Origin: Clostridia bacterium
GTDB taxonomy: Bacteria; Bacillota_A; Clostridia; Christensenellales; Aristaeellaceae
Direction: 5' to 3'
Assembly: GCA_017530275.1 (NCBI GenBank)
Contig: JAFXMP010000361.1
Span: forward strand, 1-20,873
DNA: 20,873 bases
How positions within the stretch are numbered: the first letter of the stretch is position 1; every line of letters begins with the position of its first letter. A program made the translations under genes and the position numbers. Positions 13,812-20,398 of the stretch are shown one piece after another. A model generated the notes under the pieces. That model was given only the letters and a program-made list of their open reading frames with translations, searched no databases and was not told the DNA's origin.

Positions 13812-14348
13812 ATGGAATTGTTTGACCTGTATACCGCTGAACGGGAGAAGACGGACAGAAAGATGGTCCGGGGTGAACCGACGCCTGAAGGGTTTTACCG
13901 TCTTGTTGTTCACGTCTGCATTTTTGATGCTCAAGGCAGAATGCTGATCCAGCAACGGCAGCCGTTCAAACGCGGATGGTCGAACCTTTGGGATATCACA
14001 GTGGGCGGAAGCGCCATAGCCGGAGACAGCAGCCGGTCTGCCGCGGAACGGGAAACGCGGGAGGAGCTGGGGCTTTTTCTCGATTTGTCTGCTGTCCGGC
14101 CCTCTCTGACCATTCACTGGGAGAACGGCTTTGATGATTATTATCTTCTGACGCGGGATGTTGATATCCGTTCTCTGCATCTACAGGACGAGGAAGTACA
14201 GGCTGTGTGCTGGGCATCCAAAGAGAAAATCCTCCGGATGATAGACAGCGGAGAATTCATCCCATACGAAAAAAGCTTGATTGAGCTTCTTTTCTTTCGC
14301 AAGGATCACCGCAGTTCGCATACAAGAAGTGATCCGACCAACGATTGA
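13812..14348 (+). CDS. Nudix hydrolase
   Basis: The 178-residue protein contains the Nudix box in the form G-x5-D-x7-R-E-x2-E-E-x-G-L (G-S-A-I-A-G-D...R-E-T-R-E-E-L-G-L). The first Glu is replaced by Asp, while the metal-binding R-E-x2-E-E core is intact. The lead-in V-F-D-A-Q-G-R-M-L-I-Q-Q-R and W-S-N-L-W-D-I-T-V-G-G resemble the isopentenyl-diphosphate-isomerase/YfcD-like branch. These enzymes cleave nucleoside-diphosphate-linked or related pyrophosphates in the cytoplasm; the substrate here is unknown. The ribosome site is AAAGAGGTG, about 8 nt from the ATG. Confidence 0.88.
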   Translation: MELFDLYTAEREKTDRKMVRGEPTPEGFYRLVVHVCIFDAQGRMLIQQRQPFKRGWSNLWDITVGGSAIAGDSSRSAAERETREELGLFLDLSAVRPSLTIHWENGFDDYYLLTRDVDIRSLHLQDEEVQAVCWASKEKILRMIDSGEFIPYEKSLIELLFFRKDHRSSHTRSDPTND

Positions 14349-14369
14349 GTTGAACTTTAATGAACCAGA

Positions 14370-14386
14370 GACAAATCGGAATTTGT
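14370..14386 (+). repeat. recurring reverse core hairpin upstream of GrpB gene
   Basis: GACAAATCGGAATTTGT contains the perfect 6-bp hairpin ACAAAT-CGGA-ATTTGT. It lies immediately before the GAGGCGAT ribosome site of the GrpB gene, the same position as the copies ahead of the Nudix and beta-lactamase-like genes. Confidence 0.6.
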
Positions 14387-14400
14387 AGAGGCGATAGAAA

Positions 14401-14913
14401 ATGGTCACAAAGCATGTTGTTGTCCTTCCATACGACGAACAATGGAAGCAGGATTTCCTTATGATAAAAGATGAACTCATAACTGCTCTCGGACAACTGG
14501 CAATGAGGATTGACCACGTAGGCAGCACTTCTGTCGAAGGTTTATCTGCCAAACCCATCATTGATATAGATGTTGTCATTAAGGATTATACTGTGTTGGA
14601 AGAAGTGGTATCAGCTTTGGGAGTAATAGGTTATCGACACGAAGGAAATCTTGGCATCACAGGGCGGGAGGCATTTAAATACGACGGCAAGGAGCATTTA
14701 AGAAAGCATCATTTATATGTGTGCCCTGAGGATTCGCCAGAGCTGAAACGGCACATTGCTTTCAGGGATTATCTGCGGACTCATCCTGATGCTGTGCGGG
14801 AATACAGCCGTATCAAAGAAGAAGGAGCAAAACGATATCCCTATGATATTGAGCGATATATTGAACATAAGTCTCCGTTCATCGAGATAATCTATGCAAA
14901 GATAGGGATATAA
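14401..14913 (+). CDS. GrpB-family (UPF0157) nucleotidyltransferase-like protein
   Basis: The 170-residue protein matches the GrpB family. V-V-L-P-Y-D-E-Q-W near the start is followed by the nucleotidyltransferase-like core R-I-D-H-V-G-S-T-S-V-E-G-L-S-A-K-P-I-I-D. It carries I-D-V-V-I and the late H-L-Y-V-C and F-R-D-Y-L-R-T-H-P segments seen in the family, and the length is standard. G-S-T-S with the paired D-I-D is the expected active-site loop of the nucleotidyltransferase fold, but no physiological reaction is established. The gene lies between two copies of the intergenic cores: the stop at 14911-14913 is directly followed by the forward core at 14914. Confidence 0.92.
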   Translation: MVTKHVVVLPYDEQWKQDFLMIKDELITALGQLAMRIDHVGSTSVEGLSAKPIIDIDVVIKDYTVLEEVVSALGVIGYRHEGNLGITGREAFKYDGKEHLRKHHLYVCPEDSPELKRHIAFRDYLRTHPDAVREYSRIKEEGAKRYPYDIERYIEHKSPFIEIIYAKIGI

Positions 14914-15046
14914 ATTCCAGTTTATCAGGATACCTTGGCACGCAATCTCGGAAGATAAAGGAGGGAATACGCCGTGAAACAAAGTCAGATTCATCTAGAA
15001 AAAGTAACCGATGACAATGTTGAAGGTATCGACAAATCAGTATTTG
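14914..15046 (+). repeat. long imperfect palindromic intergenic site
   Basis: It begins with forward core ATTCCAGTTTATC (14914-14926) and ends with reverse core GACAAATCAGTATTTG (15031-15046). GATACCTT (14929-14936) pairs perfectly with AAGGTATC (15023-15030), and TTTATC (14921-14926) pairs at 5 of 6 positions with GACAAA (15031-15036), leaving a 2-nt bulge (AG). CTCGGAAGATA (14947-14957) and a ribosome site (AAAGGAGGG) lie inside. Confidence 0.6.
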
Positions 15047-15075
15047 CGGAGGCAATATGGATAAGAAAACGATGA
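14974..15075 (+). pseudogene. N-terminal remnant of a GNAT acetyltransferase gene
   Basis: A GTG with a very good ribosome site (AAAGGAGGG, 8 nt away) opens a 33-codon frame beginning V-K-Q-S-Q-I-H-L-E-K-V-T-D-D-N-V-E. This is the usual start of a class of GNAT acetyltransferases. The similarity breaks at about 15024, and the frame then runs through the reverse core and ends 19 nt inside the beta-lactamase-like gene. It reads as a deleted gene whose start signals survive. Confidence 0.5.
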
Positions 15076-16430
15076 TTGAAAACCTCGTCCGCGACGCGCA
15101 CGAAAAAGCCGGCTTTACCGGTACCTGGCTGTACGCGGAAAAAGGCGAGATCGTGAGTAAAGGCGCGATAGGAATAAACGACCTTGAAAAGGGATCGCCC
15201 GTTACGGAGGATATGCTGTTCGACCTCGCCTCCGTCACCAAGCAGTTCACAGCGTCGGCTGTAATGCTGCTCAAGCGACGCGGGCTCCTCTCTCTCAACG
15301 ACGAGATCACAAAGTTCTTCCCGGGGATCCCCTTTCCCGGCGTTACAGTCCGCCATCTTTTGACTCACACCGGTGGTCTGCCCGATTACGAGGAGTGGAT
15401 CGAAAAGACGGCTTTTGCTGAGGGAAATATCCCCGGCAACGAAATCATGATCCGATTCCTGAAGGAAAGCGGCGAAAATGCCGGGTTCGCGCCGGGCGAA
15501 AAATGGGAGTATTCGAACACCGGCTACTGCGTGCTGGCGCAGATAATTGAGAAAGTCTCCGGCGTGCCTTATGAGAAATTCCTCGAGCAGAACATATTCA
15601 TCCCCGCCGGTATGACCTCAACGAAGGTATATCACCGCAGGAAGGACGGGATCGCCGTACCGAACCTTGCTCTCGGTATGGTTTATGAGGACGACCACTA
15701 TATCCTGCCCGACGATTCCGCAGATAAAGACAACAACGACGTCGTCCCGCTGGACGGAGTGAACGGCGATGGACTCGTGCATTCCAATATTTTCGACCTT
15801 TTCCGTTGGGACCGCGTGCTGCGGGAGGGTTCAGTCATCACCCTTGAAGAGCAGGCAGAGATGTATACGCCTACGCTGCTTAATAACGGAGAGTACGGGG
15901 AGGACGACGACTTGATAGGTCCCTCACGCTATGGCTACGGCTGGGATATAACAAACGATCCGGAGCATGGACTCATAGTCGCCCATTCGGGCGGCTGGCC
16001 GGGATATTCGCTGTGGTTCGAGCGTTTTATCAATGAGGACAAAGTGATCATCAAGCTATCCTGCCGCGATCAGATCGACGGACGGGCTATGAAAGTGCTG
16101 GTGCCCGGGATGCACGCGATAGCCTTTGGCAACGAGCCGGAGCCCGTCAGAACGGTTGAAGAGGTCGCGGTAAAGGATCCGGACAAGTCGGGCTGGGAAG
16201 CCCTATGCGGCAGATACGAAAAGCCGGACGACGATCTCTTCATCGACGAAGTGTTCATGAAGGACGGCGAGCTTTTCGCGAGGTTCATGACGGATACGGG
16301 AAGAAGCTGGGACTGGAAGCTCTTCCCGCTCGGCGCGAACGAGTTTGGAGTCAAACGGTGGTATTCGGTCGTATTCAAATTTGAAGAGGGCCGGATCAGT
16401 TACGGCGGGTATACCTGCAAAAAGCAGTAG
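15057..16430 (+). CDS. serine beta-lactamase-like hydrolase (class C/PBP4* type)
   Basis: The 457-residue protein has the catalytic set of the class C beta-lactamase/D-alanyl-D-alanine carboxypeptidase family. It has S59-V-T-K62 (Ser nucleophile and Lys), Y152-S-N154, and H310-S-G-G313 in place of KTG. Contexts such as T-H-T-G-G-L-P-D and Y-S-N-T-G-Y are typical. After about residue 340 there is a C-terminal beta-rich extension. No signal peptide is visible, so it is likely cytoplasmic, acting as an esterase or peptidase rather than on cell-wall beta-lactams. This does not imply antibiotic resistance. GGAGG lies 4 nt before the ATG, just after a reverse core. It is followed by forward core 3. 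Confidence 0.92.
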   Translation: MDKKTMIENLVRDAHEKAGFTGTWLYAEKGEIVSKGAIGINDLEKGSPVTEDMLFDLASVTKQFTASAVMLLKRRGLLSLNDEITKFFPGIPFPGVTVRHLLTHTGGLPDYEEWIEKTAFAEGNIPGNEIMIRFLKESGENAGFAPGEKWEYSNTGYCVLAQIIEKVSGVPYEKFLEQNIFIPAGMTSTKVYHRRKDGIAVPNLALGMVYEDDHYILPDDSADKDNNDVVPLDGVNGDGLVHSNIFDLFRWDRVLREGSVITLEEQAEMYTPTLLNNGEYGEDDDLIGPSRYGYGWDITNDPEHGLIVAHSGGWPGYSLWFERFINEDKVIIKLSCRDQIDGRAMKVLVPGMHAIAFGNEPEPVRTVEEVAVKDPDKSGWEALCGRYEKPDDDLFIDEVFMKDGELFARFMTDTGRSWDWKLFPLGANEFGVKRWYSVVFKFEEGRISYGGYTCKKQ

Positions 16431-16445
16431 ACAGCATTTCGATAA

Positions 16446-16491
16446 CTTCCGGTTTGTCGGGATACCTGTTGGAAAGGAATCTCGGAAGATA
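16446..16491 (+). repeat. recurring intergenic element, forward copy 3
   Basis: CTTCCGGTTTGTC (16446-16458), then GGGATACCTG, and CTCGGAAGATA (16481-16491). It has the same order as 14914-14957 with a 2-nt length difference. TTTGTC can pair with the GATAAA at 16488-16493 using one G-U pair. Confidence 0.6.
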
Positions 16492-16625
16492 AATTGTAAC
16501 CCCTGAAACAGAAAACCCGAAGTTAATCGTACAAAGGTTATTGTGGTAATCGTATTTTTCATGGAGAACCGTTTGCGTCGTCCACACGGACGGCGCTTTC
16601 AGTTTGCCCGAGGAGGTGAGCCCCA

Positions 16626-16880
16626 TTGATCTGCGTCTATCCGGCGGATTGCACCGATTTTTCCACCAACGGCAATGGGGCGCTTTCTCCCCTGATTGCT
16701 ACCGTGACAGAAACTCTAAATGGTGAATACGAACTATCATTGGTATATCCCATTGACGAAGCAGGGAAATGGCAGCGGCTGGTGGAGGGATGTATCATTC
16801 GTGCTCCGGTACCCGCCGCCATGACGCCCAGGGTGAAGTTTACCGCGCCGGGTGATGACACCAGAACTGAAGTATGGCGC
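16626..16880 (+). pseudogene. phage tail protein gene, 5' fragment
   Basis: A TTG start preceded by GAGGAGGTGAG opens a frame reading M-I-C-V-Y-P-A-D-C-T-D-F-S-T-N-G-N-G-A-L, then N-G-E-Y-E-L-S-L-V-Y-P-I-D and C-I-I-R-A-P-V-P. This matches the N-terminus of siphophage tail-associated (tail spike/endopeptidase-type) structural proteins, which normally exceed 500 residues. Homology ends near 16870-16890, where the sequence joins the minus-strand transposase start. The TGA of an upstream frame (ending G-G-E-P-H) overlaps the TTG as TTGA, typical of packed phage tail operons, so a scrap of the previous tail gene may also be present. Confidence 0.6.
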
Positions 16881-16951
16881 ATCCATACAGACTTTGCGAT
16901 GATCTTTCTTTCCTCTTTTGTCAGGTGGTTTCCTTTGTTATCTGCTCCCAT
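16880..16951 (-). pseudogene. IS30-like transposase, N-terminal fragment
   Basis: On the minus strand ATG 16951 has AAAGGAGG about 10 nt upstream and opens M-G-A-D-N-K-G-N-H-L-T-K-E-E-R-K-I-I. This resembles the K-G-x-H-L-T-x-E-E/D-R-x-x-I beginning of IS30-family transposases. About 24 codons remain before the frame becomes antisense phage tail sequence, so the gene is dead. The family call rests on this short segment only. Confidence 0.4.
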
Positions 16952-16987
16952 ACACTTGGCCTCCTTTCTTCTTTCTGTGCCAAGTGT
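16952..16987 (-). promoter_or_regulatory. hairpin around the transposase ribosome site
   Basis: ACACTTGGC (16952-16960) and GCCAAGTGT (16979-16987) are perfect 9-bp arms with an 18-nt loop. On the minus strand the loop contains AAAGGAGG, and the ATG follows the second arm directly. It looks like a translation control of the (now broken) transposase. Confidence 0.5.
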
Positions 16988-17106
16988 ACAACTTATTTCC
17001 ATCTGGATTTTCCTGTAAGACTAATTTCCAGTTCCCTCCCCACACTCTGGAAGTTACTTTTACACTTCACTGACGATTTTAAATCAGTATATACTTAATT
17101 AAATTA

Positions 17107-17135
17107 TTGACAATTTGGTAATATTCATATATAAT
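17107..17135 (+). promoter_or_regulatory. strong promoter of the FMN-binding/rhodanese gene
   Basis: Perfect TTGACA (17107-17112), 17-nt spacer, perfect TATAAT (17130-17135), in an A+T-rich stretch. Start near 17142 leaves a leader of only about 27 nt with an AAAAGGAGGG ribosome site. Confidence 0.85.
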
Positions 17136-17168
17136 TAAAACAAATAAACCTCAAAAGGAGGGTGCCCC

Positions 17169-18503
17169 ATGTTCAAAAGGTTCCTGGCTATTCTGCTTTG
17201 CCTGCTCCTGGTCGTTCCGGTTGCTCTGGCGGACGGGCTGTCCGTCGGGGACGTGAACGACTTCCTCAACAACTCCGCGAAGCTGGGCGAAGGAAGCAAG
17301 GCGAATCAGGTCGCCGTGATCCCCTTCGACCACATCGACGGCCCCAAGGATGAAGACCTGTTCTACGCCTTCGTTCCCTTCAAGTATGTGGCCCGCAGCT
17401 ACATCAAGTACCAGGTCACCTTCATTTCCTGCACCTGCCGCAGCGCGGACGTGAACGTGTGGTCCACCGCATATGTGGAACTGACCCTGCCCTCCTCCGG
17501 CAAGATCGAGGATTCCGCCATCCGCACCCTGAGCTTCGACGCGGATTCCACCGGCCATTACCTGGGCGGCTTCTGGGGCGACAGCAACCCGCCGCCCACC
17601 GCGCCCAACGCCACCTATGAAAAAGTAAAGGCCGAAATGATTCCCTACTACATCGGCAAGACCTACGGCCAGCTGATGGGATATAGCACCATTGACGATT
17701 TCACCGATTATTCCGAAGGCGAAGGCCGGGCGGATTTGAAGGTGGACGCCTTCACAGGCGCTACTGTGTCCAGCAATAACATCCTGCGCATTGTCCAGGC
17801 GCTGTATGCCTACCACGCCACGGATTCCTTCTTTGACGGTGACGCCAAGGCCGCGGAGCTGCGCCAGGTTTTTGAGGCCAAGAAAGAAGTAGTGGCCTCC
17901 TCTGCCGCCGCCGCTGTGGCTGCTGGTGAAGTGGAGCTTCCCGCGCCCGTGGACACCACCAAGACCTACAAGGCCAATAAGGACGACACGGTGGAAACCG
18001 TCTGTGAGCCCGGCAACTTCGGCCCCACCTGCTCTGCCATCAACAGCGAAAACCTGCGCCAGTACCTGGGCCGCACGGATGTGAAATACATCGACCTGCG
18101 CGACTATGCCGACTACGCGAAGAAGCACCTGCGCAACTTTGAGTGCATTCCTTATTTCGCCCTGATCTTCAACGCGGAAGCCTGCAACGACGCATCCCTG
18201 CCCCAGCTTTACGGCGGAACGGTGGACGATCCCATTCCCGTCTACGCGGAATCCGACGAACTGCTGGAAGCCCTGTTCCCCAAGGGACAGACCATTTTTC
18301 TCATGTGCCAGAGCGGCGGCCGCGTCAACAACATGATGAAGCTGCTTGCCGCCCGGGGCTGGGATATGAGCAAGATCTACAACATCGGCGGCATGGCCCA
18401 TTACGCCGGTGCGGAATACCGGGACATCGTGACCGATACGCCGGAAATCGCCATCAACGCCACCTATTCCTTTGAAGGACTGACCCGGATCGCGCCCAAG
18501 TAA
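17169..18503 (+). CDS. exported FMN-binding-like plus rhodanese-domain protein
   Basis: The 444-residue protein starts with a clear signal peptide (K-R-F then a hydrophobic core, likely cut after V-A-L-A about residue 21); no lipobox Cys is seen. Residues about 60-215 end in D-A-F-T-G-A-T-V-S-S-N (193-203), the pattern of FMN_bind domains, in which the Thr receives FMN. An Ala-rich linker (243-252) leads to a rhodanese-like domain at about 290-420 with active-site loop C380-Q-S-G-G-R385. By family, the first half would carry a flavin outside the membrane and the second would transfer sulfane sulfur or act in thiol redox chemistry. It has its own strong promoter and a terminator at 18520-18555, so it is a single-gene transcript. 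A C-T-C (89-91) in the first domain may be redox-active. Confidence 0.85.
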   Translation: MFKRFLAILLCLLLVVPVALADGLSVGDVNDFLNNSAKLGEGSKANQVAVIPFDHIDGPKDEDLFYAFVPFKYVARSYIKYQVTFISCTCRSADVNVWSTAYVELTLPSSGKIEDSAIRTLSFDADSTGHYLGGFWGDSNPPPTAPNATYEKVKAEMIPYYIGKTYGQLMGYSTIDDFTDYSEGEGRADLKVDAFTGATVSSNNILRIVQALYAYHATDSFFDGDAKAAELRQVFEAKKEVVASSAAAAVAAGEVELPAPVDTTKTYKANKDDTVETVCEPGNFGPTCSAINSENLRQYLGRTDVKYIDLRDYADYAKKHLRNFECIPYFALIFNAEACNDASLPQLYGGTVDDPIPVYAESDELLEALFPKGQTIFLMCQSGGRVNNMMKLLAARGWDMSKIYNIGGMAHYAGAEYRDIVTDTPEIAINATYSFEGLTRIAPK

Positions 18504-18519
18504 ACCGTTACAGCTTTTG

Positions 18520-18555
18520 CCCCTCCTTTGGCGCGTGATCCGAAGGAGGGGTTTT
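18520..18555 (+). terminator. rho-independent terminator
   Basis: CCCCTCCTT (18520-18528), 14-nt loop, AAGGAGGGG (18543-18551), then TTTT. The 9-bp stem lies 17 nt after the stop of the rhodanese gene. The right arm could also act as an anti-Shine-Dalgarno-like element for the next gene, but that is speculative. Confidence 0.85.
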
Positions 18556-18578
18556 CTCATGGATAGGGGGATGAAGCT

Positions 18579-19346
18579 TTGGATTTAGCGGCGATGATCA
18601 AAGCACTGGGCGATCCCATGCGGTTCAGGATATTCCAGGAAATCGTGCATCAGAAGCACTGTACCCGCGCGCTGGCCTGGAAAACGGAGATCAGCGAATC
18701 CGGGGTTTCCCAGCACTTGAAGGTGCTACGGGAAGCCGGGCTTGTCTATCGGCAAAAGTACGGGTATCATGTGCATTACCTGCCCAGCCAGGAAGCTCTG
18801 GATTTCCTCGCGGAGCAGTTTGCGCAGATGCGGGCGCTGTCTCGCGCAATGAACCGTGATCCGCTGCAATGTGATTGCCGAAGCCGCCGGGAGGCGGAAA
18901 ACCAGATCGTGATCGAAACGATGGAAAAGGAGAAGGAAATCATGAGAATCGCGGTAACCTATGAGCAGGACGGAACCATCTTTCAGCACTTTGGCCACAC
19001 AGAACAGTTTAAATTCTACGATGTAAAGGACAACGCTGTGGAAAAAAGCCAAATCGTCAGCGCCGAAGGATTTGGGCACGGCGCATTGGCAGGCTTCCTA
19101 CTTCGGCAGCAGGTGGATTGCCTGGTTTGCGGAGGAATTGGCGCAGGCGCGCAGGCCGCGCTGGCTGAGGCTGGCATCAAACTCTTTGCGGGCTGCGAAG
19201 GCAGCGCCGACGAAGCGGTGGAAAAATTGCTGGCGGGGACGCTGAACTACGAGACGAACCCGGAATGCACCCATCACGGACAGCATCATCATGACGGCGA
19301 TTGCGGCCACGACCATTGCGCGGAGCATCACTGCCAAGGGAACTGA
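18579..19346 (+). CDS. ArsR-type regulator fused to a NifX/dinitrogenase iron-molybdenum cofactor domain
   Basis: The 255-residue protein has an ArsR/SmtB winged helix at about 1-95 (K-A-L-G-D-P-M-R-F-R-I-F, then S-E-S-G-V-S-Q-H-L-K-V-L-R-E-A-G-L-V). A C-D-C motif follows near 99-101. From M122 comes a NifX/NifB-type cofactor-binding domain (M-R-I-A-V-T-Y-E...F-Q-H-F-G-H-T-E-Q-F, V-C-G-G-I-G-A-G-A). The protein ends with a His/Cys-rich tail (H-H-G-Q-H-H-H-D-G-D-C-G-H-D-H-C). It probably senses or binds a metal or Fe-S cluster and represses genes. The start is TTG 18579 with AGGGGG 9 nt upstream; nearby ATGs run into stops. A strong internal ribosome site precedes ATG 18942, so a free cofactor-domain protein may also be made. 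Confidence 0.87.
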   Translation: MDLAAMIKALGDPMRFRIFQEIVHQKHCTRALAWKTEISESGVSQHLKVLREAGLVYRQKYGYHVHYLPSQEALDFLAEQFAQMRALSRAMNRDPLQCDCRSRREAENQIVIETMEKEKEIMRIAVTYEQDGTIFQHFGHTEQFKFYDVKDNAVEKSQIVSAEGFGHGALAGFLLRQQVDCLVCGGIGAGAQAALAEAGIKLFAGCEGSADEAVEKLLAGTLNYETNPECTHHGQHHHDGDCGHDHCAEHHCQGN

Positions 19347-19348
19347 AC

Positions 19349-19687
19349 ATGAAAATCACAGCTTTGATTGAGAATACCTCCGCCCGCGGTCTTCCCACGG
19401 AACACGGCCTCAGCCTGTTTGTGGAAACGGCGGAGCATAAATTCCTGTTCGATATGGGGCAGACGGATTTGTTCGAGCGGAACGCGGAAACACTGGGGAT
19501 CGCCCTGTCCAAAGTTGATTTCGCGGTGCTGTCCCACGGGCATTACGATCACGGCGGCGGGCTGAACACCTTCCTTGCTCTCAACGATCACGCGCCGGTC
19601 TATATGAGCCGGTACGCCTTTGAGCCGCACTATAACGGAACGGAAAAAAATATCGGCCTGGACCAGGGGATAGAAGCGAAGTCTTGA
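19349..19687 (+). pseudogene. metallo-beta-lactamase-fold hydrolase, truncated
   Basis: The frame encodes 112 residues. It starts like the MBL-fold family related to dihydropterin ribofuranosylaminobenzene phosphate synthase-type proteins (M-K-I-T-A-L-I-E-N-T) and contains the metal ligand motif S-H-G-H-Y-D-H-G-G-G. Full-length relatives are about 250-290 residues and supply further His/Asp ligands in the missing part. Homology seems to stop around N-I-G-L-D, followed by a short unrelated tail and TGA. The start is 2 nt after the ArsR fusion stop, so the two were one operon. It is probably inactive; the next unit, a GNAT gene, begins 49 nt later. Confidence 0.7.
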
Positions 19688-19736
19688 ATTTTTTCTGTCT
19701 GTTCCCATGAAGAAGAAAAAGAAACAGGAGGCCGGT

Positions 19737-20258
19737 ATGATCATCAGGAAACTGGACTATGAAGCATATAAGGGAATGAAGTATCAGGCGGAGATCGTTT
19801 CCGACAGATACCTGTCGATTGAACCCGCGGGAGAAGGGTTTGACATCGGATGGGTCATGAGTGACGAGCCGCTCAGAATGACCGTCAACGATTCCATGCT
19901 GTCGGACTGGCTGGACCATCCGACAGCATACGGCGCTTTTGAGGACGATCAACTCACAGGATTTGTGGAGGGTTTCCTGGAAAAGTGGAACAACAGATAC
20001 AGGATCACCAATATCTGTGTGTTCGGCGAGGCCAAAAGAAGAAGGGGCTTTGGCACGCGGCTGATGGAGACCATCCTTGAGGAAGCAGTTCAGAGCAAGG
20101 CCAGGATGGCCGTGCTGGAGACCCAGAGTTTCAACTTCAGGGCGATCTCTTTTTACAGGAAGAACGGGTTTCAAATCATCGGTTTCGACAGATATGCCTA
20201 TTCAAACCGGGGTCCGCAAGAACATAACATGCGGATCGAAATGGGTAAAGCACTATAA
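19737..20258 (+). CDS. GNAT-family acetyltransferase
   Basis: The 173-residue protein has a complete GNAT core. A strand I-T-N-I-C-V is followed by the acetyl-CoA loop R-R-R-G-F-G-T-R-L-M (R-x-x-G-x-G/A form), then a helix and L-E-T-Q-S-F-N-F-R-A-I-S-F-Y-R-K-N-G-F-Q-I-I-G, the classic N-x-x-A-x-x-F-Y-x-x-x-G-F block. Substrate unknown. An upstream in-frame ATG at 19707 would add ten mostly Lys residues; ATG 19737 is chosen because AGGAGG ends 5 nt upstream. It follows the broken MBL gene and is followed by a recurring intergenic core. Confidence 0.9.
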   Translation: MIIRKLDYEAYKGMKYQAEIVSDRYLSIEPAGEGFDIGWVMSDEPLRMTVNDSMLSDWLDHPTAYGAFEDDQLTGFVEGFLEKWNNRYRITNICVFGEAKRRRGFGTRLMETILEEAVQSKARMAVLETQSFNFRAISFYRKNGFQIIGFDRYAYSNRGPQEHNMRIEMGKAL

Positions 20259-20272
20259 CAGGCACGCAGCCA

Positions 20273-20306
20273 ATTCCAGTTTGCAGCGAGATGGACAAAC
20301 CGGGTT
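20273..20306 (+). repeat. compact inverted pair of the recurring intergenic core
   Basis: ATTCCAGTTTGCA (20273-20285) and GACAAACCGGGTT (20294-20306) face each other across 8 nt. GTTTG/CAAAC forms the heart of an imperfect hairpin. They are weaker matches to the cores at 14914 and 15031. A 19-codon frame with a good ribosome site (20328-20387) follows and looks like a gene relic. Confidence 0.45.
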
Positions 20307-20398
20307 GCGGAAATGAAGAGAGGGAGATATGACCGGCGATTTCCCCGGAGAGGCTCAATACCAAACAGCTGCCGGTTTACGGAAATGAGAATGAAAAC

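Noticed and set aside
15057..16430. Antibiotic-resistance beta-lactamase
   Set aside because: The motifs fit the broad class C/PBP4*-like hydrolase family, but no signal peptide is visible and KTG is replaced by H-S-G-G, so a resistance role is not supported.
12535..16491. Canonical integron with attC sites
   Set aside because: The cores do not fit the RYYYAAC/GTTRRRY consensus as a set, only one isolated GTTGAAC occurs, and no IntI-type integrase is in the window. I kept only a cassette-like description.
17151..18560. 469-codon open frame antisense to the rhodanese gene
   Set aside because: It is Gly/Val/His-rich shadow sequence, while the plus strand has a promoter, signal peptide, catalytic motif and terminator.
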